From Hedera helix (Eukaryota; Streptophyta; Magnoliopsida; Apiales; Araliaceae), in the NCBI GenBank assembly GCA_947179155.2, contig OX359276.1:41812192-41876191 (forward strand): a stretch of 64,000 bases of DNA. The letters are read 5' to 3'. Position 1 is the stretch's first letter. Each line of letters starts with the position of its first letter. A program made the position numbers and the translations under genes. This document shows, one piece after another, positions 10,791 through 23,500 of the stretch. The notes under the pieces are model-generated. The model did no database searches and was not told the DNA's origin. It saw nothing but the letters and a program-made list of their open reading frames with translations.

Positions 10791-13601
10791 AACACACGGT
10801 ATTGCACAGTGTCTCATATTATTGGTCTGATTATTGACACCGTAACTGTTGCGTATCATTTCATCAATAATTGTCACTGCATAATATTTTATGTTATCAA
10901 TTCAATATTTGCTGCTACACAGTATTTTACATTATTGATTTAATAATTGTCATTACACTGTATTTTATATCATTGAGTCAATAATTGTTGCTGCACTATT
11001 TTTAAAATTATTGAACCTAATAATTGTCACAGTTGCAAATATACTGTAATTTATATTATTAAATTAATAATAATCTATAACGTGTTTATTACATTATTAT
11101 TGTAGCATTATTTTATTTTGGACCCACAGGAAGAATAAATATAAATATAAAAAAAATATAAAAAAATTACTATTTGAAATACTGACGTGAATAGTAACGT
11201 GAATAGTAACATGTGGGCTCTGTGTGGGACCTACATGAAGAATGATGAAATTGAATTTGGTTTTGCTGGAGAGAAATGGAAAAGGCGTGGGTTGCGCTGC
11301 CTGTGCTGAATTCTTCAGCTGGCGTGCAGTACGCCATTCACCTACTGTGCATAGTAACTTATTTTCTCTTATAAATAACTTGCTCAACTAAATAGAAAAA
11401 TCACACCTAAAACATAAAAATTTTCTATAAGAATTTTTTGAGTTTTCTCTGAGAATAGTAAGGTTATTTTGAGTTTTTGAAAACCAAAATGAGTGCAGGA
11501 ATTTTTCAAGTAAGTCTTTTATTAAAGAGTAGTAATTTCATAAATTTCTATTTTTCACGCTATTCACAAATCTTCCTTTAGAAGACTCTTCTTTGAGAAG
11601 ATTCATTTTTAAAAGCTTTATTTGGAAGATTTATTTTGAAATATTACTTTAAAAACTATTTTAAAATTGTTATATTATACTACAAAAATTATGTTAAATA
11701 TATATAATTTTGATAGTTTTTATATGTGGTAATTACTAATTTTATTATAAATATATAGGTAGATCAACCTTATTTAAATCAATATCCAGTCACGTGTTAA
11801 GGTAAGGAATGTCATTTTTGAAATATCATCTTCTTTCATATTCTATTATTTTAATTTACCACGGTAAGGGATTATCATTATTTGATTCTCGAAAATAATA
11901 TCGTTTCTTTCTTGTGCCATTTATTTTCATGTATTAAATTGTGGGAATAACCTTACGGCGCGGATTACCGCCTGTTGGTGAATAACATTTCGTATTCATT
12001 CCTTATTAATCTTTAACAATAATCTTACGGTGCGGATTACCGCCTGTTTGATGAATAACTCTTCGTATTCAAATTTTATTAAATTGTGGGAATAACCTTA
12101 CTGTACGGACTACCGCCTGTTGGTGAATAACCCCTTTTTGTTTGTCTCGTGTGAAAATAATTTGTCTACACGAATTATCACATGACACTTTTATTCCATT
12201 TCATTTGTAATATCATTTTCTTTCATATTCGTAAATGTTATTATTTTCCTTTATACTCATAAGAGATACCATCTTTTTTATCTTCCATTATTCAAACTTA
12301 CTATGGTAAGGGATATTAATTTCCTTCACCTTTTGTTAATTAAACCTGCTACGGTAAGGGATATTATTTTCTTTCATACTCTTAAATCGAAACTTATTAT
12401 GGAACTATTGCTTCTATAATTCCTGAAAATATTATATGTTCCATAATAGTTGAACTTCATTATTTCAACTGAACCTTCCTATTTTCTGAACTTTTCTATT
12501 GAACTGTAACTGTTATTCTGAACTGTGGATCTTGAATATCATTTTTAAATTTCACTCCACATCATGTTGACAATTTGGACATTATTTGAATCCGTACAAA
12601 GTAAACTTCTGATACTTATTGTTTATCCTGTTTCTTCTGTTCATCATTTATATTATTCTAATCATCCAAAATTTAGTTGTTGTGAATATCTGTGGTCGAG
12701 GGCACAGAAGCGATATAATTATTGAACAGATGATAGGTTAAAGGCGATATAATAGGTTAAAGGCGATACATCTGTTCGGTGTCTTTTATGGCACGTGGTG
12801 AATGTTCTTTTTGGCCCGTAGTGCAAAGATGAACTGTTGTTTGATATAATTATGACCAAAGGCTGAATCTGGTATAATCATGACCATTGGTGTTATATTC
12901 AATATCTTTGGCCCGTAGTGCAAAGATGAATTGTTGTTTGATATGATTATGACTAAAGGCTGAATCTGGTATAATCATGACCATTGGTGTTATATTGAAT
13001 GTCTTTGGCCCGTAGTGCAAAGGTGAATTGTTGATCTGCATGATTATGATCAGGAACTGTGAAATTGTATTATCTTGACTAATGATATTTCAGATGATAA
13101 AAGTTGATGATGTTTTTCCTAAAAAGAGACCCGAGTGCACATTATAGTCTGCATTATTCTTCTAATAGATTGCTCATTCCGCTGCTATTATTGATCTGAA
13201 CATTGTTCAAGAATTTAATTGCAGTTTTTGATATAAACCTTGTAGTCTATTGTATTCTATCAAGAACTCAACTGTTGAAGACTAATGATAATTTATTCGT
13301 CATTATCTTAGTCATGATATTTCTTACTGGACTATTTGAGCTCACCCTTTCTTTTGTTCCATTATTTTTCAACAGGAAATGAGAACGTAGCTGGGTCTAG
13401 CCGGGAATGGAGTGAGAGTCCGAGGGATAACTATTATAGTCTTCACGTGTTGTAAAATAAGTGTGATAATAATAGTGAAAACTTAGTTGTGTATTATTAT
13501 ACACTGTACTATTGAACGTTGGACTACTTTGTAATAATTTTGTTGTAGTCTTTTGACAACTCAAGTTTGGGTTGTGTGGGCCTAGATTTGGGAGTGTCAC
13601 A
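10791..13601 (+). mobile_element. Inverted pair C, right LTR (truncated, opposite orientation)
   Basis: From ACACACGGTATTGCACAG (about 10792) to GGGAGTGTCACA (13601) this is the reverse complement of 7322 to about 10055, with many point differences and small indels. The outer end has the LTR boundary; the inner end lacks the last ~340 bp of the LTR. The GGCGGTAATCCGC tandem block recurs inverted at about 11940-12133. The right flank GATTG does not match the left flank GTACC, so this was not one clean insertion. Confidence 0.85.
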
Positions 13602-14591
13602 GATTGACCTTGTGAATGACAAGGTGATTGACCTCCATCAACTTTGCTACAAGTTATTGATTGTGTGATATTTAAGCAACATAAAAGACACAAGCTACCC
13701 CCATGTGGGCCCTCATAAATCTCAGCAAAAATGAGATTTAATCCCCCATTTTTATTTTATTTTTATAGCTTAAATATACATACATATATAAATATACATA
13801 TATATATATATATTGACCAATTTTGACTACCATTTGGGCTCCACATTGGACTCTATAATTTAAATATATTAGGCTCATCCATTTAATTTGGTTTGACTCA
13901 ATTTAATTATTACATTGAGCTAACATTAAATACCCTATATTACATTTAATTAAAACAAGTATTGAGTTTGATTAATTATAACTTGAATCAAGATTTAATT
14001 AATTACATAGACTACTAGGTTAATTTATTTAACTTAGTTTAATACATCAATTTGACTTATAATATAATCCAATTAGATTTGCCTTAAATTATTTTACCAT
14101 CTTGGGTTACTCAATTAACCTATCTATAGTTAATTCTCATCATCATATTTACTTACCTAGCAATTAACCAACGTTTGGTTAATTCTCTACACTCAATCAA
14201 TACTTGAAATTCTTCTCCCAACACATTGACCATCAATTGACTTTTTAAATGATTTGAGTTACATAACTTAATTTTTATTGGATTCTCTTATGTAATTACC
14301 CACTTCATGCAAATATTCTCATATTGGGCTAACATCTATAATCATTTTGGGTTAATCCACTAGTAGTAATTAAATTACTTGGACTCTTTATGTTGCTAAA
14401 TCCTTAAATTTATTTAGACCTCTATATAAATACCAACAAGACTTTTAACAATTAAAATATTGGGCTTGCTTTAAATCCATTAATGGACTCTATACAACAA
14501 CTTAATAATTAAATTAATTACTTAATTAATTACTTCACATTATTGTCATCCAAAACAATCATCCTAAATTTTTCACAACTTTAACTCATAC
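13602..14591. other. Middle segment of LTR A, non-coding
   Basis: AT-rich sequence between inserts C and D, with CTCATTTTTGCTGAGATTT-like and TTTAATT-rich stretches. I see no coding frame with a family signature. It continues across insert D at 16318. Confidence 0.5.
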
Positions 14592-16312
14592 TGGTGTGAT
14601 GTCGCAAGCACCCAAAAATAAATTCTTACTTTTGAAAAATATTAATGTAGTAGCGTAAGCAAGAGTCGATCCCACAGAGAATGATTATTTAATTTTACGT
14701 TTTTGCAAACAAAAGTTGGGGGGTTTTGTAATTAAAGAAATAATTTAAATAAAACTAATTAAAATAAATATGAAATAAATAAATAAGAAGAAAAAGCCTT
14801 GGTTTAAGTTAACATCAACCATCAAGAATTTACAACTGATCACTGATGCAAAAATAAATCAATTAATATTTTGAAGATTCACCGTAGAAAGAACTACTCG
14901 CAGGTGGAATAATTTTTCTCCTCTCTCCTTAATTTTAGATAACTAGAGTCACTTGGTCTAAATACCCTTACTAATAAACAACCTCCGGCACTTGCTAAAG
15001 ATTTAATTTAATAGCAGCATAAAGAATTAGAGAGATCGTTGAACTAAACAACACAAGCCACTTGTTTGCATTTAATTTAGATGAATATTCTTCCTAAGAT
15101 AAAATAATCTTTTGATCTGCAAAACAATTATTAAACTTAGTTACTTCGAAAATAGCAGTAGATTAATATGAATAATAAACTAGTAGTACTCCTAGTAATT
15201 AAACAAATCAATCATAAAATTAAGCATAGAAGAATATTCAATAATCAAAATATAATTTGAACAATTAAAATAAATTAGATCTCACAGTGTATAAATCTTG
15301 ATGACTTCAATCACTTAAACCAAGAAAAATAAATTAACTACTCATAAATATAAATAACACTAAATAATAGAAGAAAAAAATTTTATTCTAAGAAAAGTTG
15401 TGTCTTACAATGTGTGTCAAACCCTCTATTTATAGGCTCCAAAATCCTCCAAAACCTAGTTGGAATTACTCTTTCCAAACCCTAATAGGATTTAAAATAC
15501 AAATAAAAAAATAAAAGAAAAAGAAAAATAATTATTATCCTAACCCTAGTTGGAATTCTAAATAAAATATTAAAAATAAAATAAAGAATTATTGCTTTCT
15601 TTTCCAAATTAAAATTGGATTTTTATTCTACTGATTTGTTGCATTGCAGTGTAGGAAATCCAAAATAAAGAAGGAAAAGGAACAAAACTGCTGCTCAAAG
15701 GCGCTGCCACGTGTCACACCACGCGGAGAGAGAAAGAGTCAGCCGCCAGCTGTCCAGCCGCCTTTATTACCTTTGGCGCGTGTAATACACGCGCCCGTTC
15801 CAAATATACATAGTCGCGCATTGCACGAGCTGCGTTGCCTTTCCTTAGACCAAAACGACGTCGTTCTGATCCGAGTGGCAGACCACTTTCTTGCGCGCAT
15901 GGCGCGATCGGCATCTTTTCCGGAATTTACAGAATTGCCCTCAGATTCTTGCGGAATTTACACTTTGGCCCTCCGGTTTTGCTGAAATTACCACAATGCC
16001 ACCGAAGCTTATTTTTCCTACAAAAATAAATATAAATTAATTAAAAATAAATAAAAATAATATAAAAATACTAAAAATAATAAAAACACATAATAATTAA
16101 TAAAACGCCTAAAACACTAAAAATAAATAAAAACACATAAATAAAAAAAAATATAAAAATGCTATAAAATTACCTAAATTAACACAAATTAAATAAAATC
16201 CTATAAAACCTATTAAAATCAAAATAAGCTAAATAATTAAATATTTAAGCATACAATAAATATAAAAATTAAGTATTAGGGAATAAAAATATCATATAAT
16301 TTAACCATATCA
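14592..16312 (-). mobile_element. Solo LTR D with CATAC target duplication
   Basis: 1,721 bp starting TGGTGTGATGTCGCAAGCAC and ending CCATATCA, flanked by CATAC on both sides (14587-14591 and 16313-16317). The phrase GTCGATCCCACAGAGAATG near 14670-14690 is typical of a large family of non-coding plant LTRs. A minus-strand TATA box (CCTATAAATAG near 15427-15437) suggests minus orientation. A GC-richer patch at 15690-15990 gives frames on both strands (for example 15644-15985) but no recognisable domain. It contains the AACGACGTCGTT palindrome core at 15854-15865. Confidence 0.75.
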
Positions 16313-16670
16313 CATACTAATAGAATTAACCTAATTAATTATATTTCATGATTTCATATTTAAACTAATTAATTTATTAGTTTAATTGAGTATTAACTTA
16401 CTCATCCTCTTATTTGGCTAACAAGTACGCTTTAGGTATATATATATACCCACCTTCACTTCTCAAATGAATTTATTTCCTTAATAAATTCTCTACATGC
16501 ATCATTAAAATATTCTCACATTTAATTTCAAACAAATAAATTATGCTAAAAAAAACATTTATCCATTTTCTACACATCTCACTTCTCCAACTCTAGATTT
16601 TAAGCCATAACCTTTAATTAATTTATTTAAAATTTTATCTACAAATTTTGTAAATATCTGGAATATTACA

Positions 16671-16750
16671 ATAATAATAATAATAAGAATACTACTACTA
16701 CTACTACTACTACTAATAATAATAATAATAATAGTAATAATAATAGTAAT
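16671..16750. repeat. (AAT)n/(ACT)n microsatellite between LTR A and LTR E
   Basis: About 80 bases of AAT and ACT units. It appears to be part of the original foldback centre, left between two independent LTR insertions. Confidence 0.85.
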
Positions 16751-18620
16751 TGTAGACACCCAAATTTTGCACTTCTCTACTAACCCTGACAGGAGGACAA
16801 AATCGTGACTTGACCCGACATGCGAAAAGGAAGGTGGACCCCAACACGAATCACCCTAACGACTTACGGTCAAAGCCGTCACAACGAACAACGAGCATCA
16901 GGTTAGTTGAGGCGAGGCAAACAGCTGATCCAAAAGAGCCTGATTTGATCACAAAAGACGACTAATGACCACTACGCCCTCCGAACTAACCTACCAGAAC
17001 AATATGACACGTTTCTCCGGGATTTCCGGATTGCAAAATACGAGCCTTCTAGCGAAAAAACGAAAGACCAACATCAGTACACGAAAATCGAGGAAGCACC
17101 GAAGCCGGCCGCAGCTGCACCTGCGGCCAAGATCTGAGTTTCTAAATTGCGTCTTCCAGTTTCATTTCTTCATCAGGCGCGGACGGAAGAGAAAAAAAGA
17201 AAGGAGACGCGAGAGGAGAGAAATAGGGCTGTCGGGAGAAAGAAAAAGAGGAGGATCCGAGAGCAAAGAGGAAGAAATAGGGGAGAAATAGAGAAAAAAT
17301 AGCGAGAAGAAGAGAGAGAGGGTCACGGGTTTGGTCCCAAATGTGATATTTCTTCTCATTTTTGTTCAATTGTTACACTATATATGGTATTCTAAGTGAT
17401 TTCCAAGTGTCAAAACATGTATTTCGTCATTTGAAATGTGAAAAAATCCATGTTTATAGCATTTGAGGTTTTATCTAGTTAGATTTATTTTTATTTCGTT
17501 CTTATTATATTTATTGGGTGGATCTACTGTAGATCCGAAAATATTTGGTGCATTGCTATTTAAATAGTTTAATTTTGTGTATTTTGAAGCTAGATCCAAT
17601 GTAGTCAATATATGTTGTAGATCTGTGGATTAAGAACGGTTAGGGAAGATTTATTGCGGATAGAATCTCCTCCTAACCTCCCGATGATATCCTTTTAGTT
17701 TGTTTTTAGTTTTTACGTATGTAGCAATTGCAATGCGCCTGTATGTAAATATGTAAATTTTGGGCCTTAAAACGACATCGAGTCGAAAGTCGGGTTTAAG
17801 GCCCCGTGATAGTGAAATGTGCGATTGTGGGCGTTTGGGGTTATTTGGATGACTCACATGCCCGTGAATAGCCTCAACGCCATTTTAATGCTTGATTTTC
17901 CTCTTCGACACGGAAAAAGGGTTTTGGAATGAAAAGATGAAGATTTTCATAAAATCAATCAAATTAGGATATTAGATTATCTTTAGGCTAAAATAAAATT
18001 GCAAGTGTCGAATGAGCTCTATTCCTATTTGACGAAGGATTTGAAAAATATATTTTACAAAATATCATCGGTTTTATTATCGAAACAAAAAAAACAATAA
18101 AAAATAAACTTTTCGATTAAATCAAATCTTTCGTGCATAGGGTCAACGAGATTTCTGAAGCACTTTCAAAACAAAGCATTCCGACAATTTTCATAGGCAC
18201 ATATGCATACACACACGCACACACACATACACACGCTCACAAACACACATTTTATGATTTAAAGGAAAGGAAAACATTAAAATAGCGGTAATTGGGTTTC
18301 ACGGAAGTCGGGGGTGCCTAATACCTTCCCCTCGCTTAAGCAAACCCTCGAACTCTATGAATCTCGATTTACGGACCAATCAATTCGGAGTCACATATGA
18401 GCCACTGCGATTACGAAAACAAAACTCGGATGAGTTGGTACATCCATTTCAATTATACCAACTAGCGGCTCTGGTCAATTGGCTCATCATAAAATCGATC
18501 TTTCAAAAACCCCGTCGACACTCAAGCCGACCCTTTTAAAAATCACATCTTAATTCAAAGGCTAAAATTAGAAAGGACATTTATTATAAAAAAATGAAAC
18601 GACATATCCTGGCGTCGACA
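16751..18620 (+). mobile_element. Solo LTR E (Tat/Ogre-like Ty3/gypsy)
   Basis: 1,870 bp with TGTAGACACCCAAATTTTGC at the start and GGCGTCGACA at the end (TG..CA). The segment GGGGGTGCCTAATACCTTCC at about 18309-18328 is characteristic of LTRs of Tat/Ogre-type elements. No internal domain follows, so it is a solo LTR. It interrupts the microsatellite; flanks GTAAT and AATAA are both microsatellite and do not match exactly. Purine-rich frames at 16965-17291 are compositional. Confidence 0.7.
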
Positions 18621-19069
<449 letters not shown>

Positions 19070-20568
19070 ATATTAAATAAAATAAATGATACTTTACAAC
19101 AAAATCAATTATTCAACCAATATAATTATCTCAAATAATTTGAGACTAACATTATCTTACATATTAACCATATAAAAGTAAGGAGCTTTATTTATTGCAT
19201 TATTTTGTTGTAGAGATATAATTATAATATGCACATTTTGCTTATTAATTAATTAATAGTATAATTTTTTATAACATGCTTAAATAAATAATTCAGAATT
19301 TGTTTAATTAAGGTTTATTACAACGTCATACTATAATATTACGATATAAGTATTTCTTCATTTTTTTTTAATTTAACATGTTTGATCATTTTATTTATAC
19401 CTAAATATAAATTAATGGAAATATAAATTAATGCCCATAATTTTTAATTTTTATTTTATTTTGGGGATTGCTTTCTCAAGTTTTTCATTTAAGAGACTAA
19501 ACTTTTAATTATTTTTTTTCACTTTGGAGATTGTCTTCTCATTTTTTTTTATTACGTCTAATTGATAGTTATGTGTTTGTTCAATTTGTTTATTTTTATT
19601 GAATGAAATTATATATTTTCTTCGTCCCAAATTAAAAGATTATTTAAGATATTTTTAATCTCAAAATTGATAAAATATATTAAAAATTATGAAATAACAA
19701 TATTTTAATTAAAAATACATTTATACATTTTAAATATTTATCATTATATTAATTATTAATACTTTAAAAATCTTGTAATGATAATTTTAGATAATATTGT
19801 AATTAGATATTTATTAATTTCTTAGGATTTACAGCCAATATGCGAAAAAGTCTCGATTTTCCATTGGTATTAGTCTATTATGATGTGACTGTGACTTACT
19901 TCGATAAATAGTAGTGAGTAGTATTTTTCTGGCTTCTGTTGTTATGTATTATGATGTGACTTACTTCGATAAATAGTAGTGAGTAGTATATTTCTGGCTT
20001 CTGTTGTTATGTCTGTATATATGAATGGGAAATGATGCCAAATGGATTACTGATTAAGATGAAAGTTTAAAAATTAAATTTTGGTCGACCCTTGTAAACA
20101 AAAACAAAAGCTTTGTTGCCTTGCGTTGATACGAAAGAAAATGATTTAAACTTGAGATATCTAAAAGAAAATTGCGGATCAACTTTTGATAATGGCACAT
20201 TAAATTTCGTCCATTGAGTTCTGGGAATCACATGATCCATGAATTATGATTATGCATATTACTAACATAATTGTAACATGGTCCCATATAACCAAGAAAT
20301 AAGTCGACTAAAACTCAAAATAAAAAATAAAAAAATTAAAGTCAGATGTATAGACAAATTAAGTTTAAAGTATCATACACGGTCGGTCTCACACATACAG
20401 ACAAACTAAATTTAAAATTTCACACACGGTATGAACGATATTAAGATGATGACATATCATTAATAGTATACTTATGTCGAAAAATATTGTTATTATTTGA
20501 TTTAATGAAATGTTAATAACCCTAACATAGTTCTAATATACTATTAGTTTATCAAATTTAAACTCATA
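19070..20568. other. AT-rich intergenic region with a 70-bp tandem duplication
   Basis: No coding signature. 19876-19946 and 19947-20013 are two copies of one unit (TTACTTCGATAAATAGTAGT in both), differing by a 6-bp insertion in the first. A Stowaway-like phrase (CTTCGTCCCAAATTAAAAGA) is at about 19620. Two related short segments containing CACACACGG or TCATACACGG lie near 20370-20430. The region is downstream of the anion transporter gene. Confidence 0.5.
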
Positions 20569-23500
20569 TTAAATGAATTCATCAAAATTAACCCTCTCCC
20601 CAGTGGAGAAGATGTTCCAGAATAAAGAAGCACAAAAGTAAAGAAGAGATGTAAGCAACAAAAATCCCTTAAAAGAGCCAACTAATTCGACAAAGTAACC
20701 AGCTCCGACTGTTCCCAGAATAGCAGCAAATGTCCCAGCAGTGTTTGATAAACCTATCACAGAATGAAAGTCGAACAAATTAGGTCCAAAGTATCATCAA
20801 CCATTTACTGGGCTGATTATGGCCCCATTTTCACATGGCAGCCTTCAGTAAAAGAGCAAAGCAAACAAATACAAGACCTTTTGGAGCTCAAATGTTTCTT
20901 TTGGATGCAAGAAAATTAAATGAATAATTAAGTCCTAGAATAAACTATACCAATTTCAACGTGACTTTGAGTAGTGAATCCCAGACTACTTTCTCGGAAC
21001 ATGGAGTTGAGATACGGAAATTATTCATTTAGAAAACTATGCAAGGTGGATGTATCACTCGAGATGAGGGTTATGACATGTGAAATACAAAATGATTAAG
21101 TTGGATATTTGGATTTCAAAAGAGAAATGTACATACCGTGTAGAACACCAGAATATTGCGGTGCGATTTCCTAACCACCAAAAAGTGTCGACACAACAGT
21201 TAGAAGTCCAAAGACTTGTGTTATTCTAAATCAATTATGAATGTTTTCAATTATACTAACCTGAAGGTTCACAAGGAAGCCACAATGGCTGAAAGATTTC
21301 AGCCCGACAGCTAAAGTAAGCCAAGCAGATGCTATTAACGGACTTCTTGCCATTGTCAAACCAATGAGAGCAATGGCAGGGCCTACAAAACCAATTGACT
21401 GCCAAAAAGGAATAGAAGTTGCCAAAATTCATTATACGCAGTAAGAAAATCCCTATTGAATTCAGAAGAGCTAAAGTTTCAAGGAGAGCTGTAGTCACAG
21501 AACATATATCAATTATGGGAAACACATCTACCTTTCTCCAAACTTAACTCAATTTTTTATAGAAAGAGACCACCAGTATTTTTAAAAAGAACAATAATTG
21601 AAGTCCATGAGTCCAAACTCCAAACAGACAAATCAACAAGATTTATAATACGAAATGGGTTGCAGGAAGGCTACTTACACAGCTTACCAACTCAAGTTCC
21701 CAAATGCGTCTAAATAGCAGTGACTACACTTCCACCTTCATTTTTCCTACATATATACCTTTTTTAAAAACTCTTCAAAATATTCATTCTCTCTCTCTCT
21801 AACAACCCAAATAAAGTAAAATCTTCCATTATTTCAAAGGCAACCATAACCACTTTCTAGGTTATCTGAAATTCACCTTTCCTCTGTGAGTTTATGTGTA
21901 TACATGCATAAATGTCAACCCTTCTGGAATTCATGGTAAGATTGAATAAACATTTAAAGATTCAATTCACTTTACATGATCAACCTACCATCCTATCTAC
22001 CCTCATATAAGTTCAAAAAAAAAATATTTCAGCATCCAGTTAACCTATTTAAACCATCACCGACTCCTCAATTTCATGTAATCTGATACCGTTTCCTAAA
22101 AAATGTCCATTGTAGCTGAAGCACCGGGGTTCATCCAAGTCTTTTCCGATGGATCCGTTAAACGCTTTGTGCCTGAGATAGCACCTCCTTCAATTGAATC
22201 ACCTGATGGATATATGTCCAAAGATGTGGTTATTGATTCTTCAAAACCTATAACCGCAAGAATATTCCTACCTGAAAACCAAACATCAACCAATGCACTA
22301 CCAGTTGTGGTTTATTTCCATGGAGGTGGATTTAGCATTGGCTCAACCACATGGCTAGGATACCATTATTTCCTTGGAAACTTATCCTCAATATGCAAAT
22401 CCATTGTTCTTTCTGTAGACTACCGTCTAGCTCCAGAATATAAGCTTCCAATTGCTTACGAGGATTGTTACAGCTCTCTAGGTTGGTTAAGTTACGCGGT
22501 GAAGCATGAACCATGGCTTCAAAGAGCTGATCTCTCGCGTGTCTTTCTCTCAGGTGATAGTGCGGGAGGTAACATAGCTCATCAAGTTGCTATTAGAGCT
22601 ATACGGGACAAAACTTGTCAAGTTAGGATCAAAGGTTTGCTTCCAATCCATCCTTATTTTGGAAGTGACGAGAGGACTAAACTAGAAGCTGATAATGGAG
22701 AAGCTGTGGAGGTGGCAATGAATGACATGTTCTGGAAACTAAGTCTGCCAGAAGGATCAAACCGGGACTACTACGGATGTAATTTTGAGAAGACTGACCT
22801 TTCTAAGGATGAATGGGATCAATTTCCTGCAGTGGTGGTCTATGTTGCGGAGTTGGACTTCTTGAAGGAAAGGGGCGTTATGTATGCGGAATATTTGCAG
22901 AAGAAAATGGTTAAGGGAGTGAAGCTGGTTGAAGCTGTGGGAGAATCACATGTTTATCAGATCTTTCATCCTGAATCAGAGGCTACTTATTTGCTTCAAA
23001 AGCAAATGAATGAATTTATAACCAGCTTTTAACTCCCCCGTGGCCAACATCAGACTCTAGTAGTCACCAAGACAAGCATATTAGCAGCTTATAATTCGGG
23101 AATAAAAGTTGAGGAATATAAGAATATATGGTTCCCAGCATGTAATTTTCATTGCAGAAAAATACAACTAATCACCTTGGCTAATTCTTTCATTATTGCA
23201 ACTGCTAAGGTCATGCTTTCACATTTATGGTTATGCAGCAACGTATATGACTTACCATTTAGCACAAATTTAGGAGTACTTTTAAAACAAAAATAATTTT
23301 TGAAAAAAAATGATGAATAGGCAGTTATATAACGTATAAAAGTGTCAGACCTGCATTATTTTGCGAGTCAAAGTGACACTAATGCCACGTCGGATCAACA
23401 GATCTGACCAAACCCCAGCAAAGTATCCTACCAATGCCATCATACTCCAAGGAACAGCGCTAAACCATGCTGCTTGTCTGAGGTCAACATGATATATCTG

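Larger units (their letters stand above)
3641..16670 (-). mobile_element. LTR A (solo LTR of a Tekay/Del-like element), split by three later insertions
   Basis: It starts TGTGACGACCCCGAATCTGG and ends GGAATATTACA, so it has TG..CA ends. The start resembles the LTR boundary of the intact element at 49464 (TGTGACGCCCCCAAATCTGG). It is flanked by ATAAT on both sides (3636-3640 and 16671-16675), but both flanks are TAA microsatellite, so this target duplication is weak evidence. Removing inserts B (4336-6239), C (7322-13601) and D (14592-16312) leaves about 3.1 kb in four pieces: 3641-4335, 6240-7321, 13602-14591 and 16313-16670. No internal coding region of its own remains. Confidence 0.6.

Noticed and set aside
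7317..13606. A target duplication around the inverted LTR pair
   Set aside because: The flanks GTACC and GATTG do not match, also when shifted by one or two bases.
15644..16029. Protein-coding gene in the GC-richer patch of LTR D
   Set aside because: Frames are open on both strands owing to base composition, with no recognisable domain; the patch lies inside a TSD-flanked LTR.
16965..17369. Arg/Lys/Glu-rich frame and its Ser/Phe/Leu-rich antisense
   Set aside because: The purine-rich tract lies inside solo LTR E and the residues mirror simple sequence.
22096..22514. Minus-strand frames within the carboxylesterase
   Set aside because: Shadows of the plus-strand gene; no domain and no splice link to the transporter.
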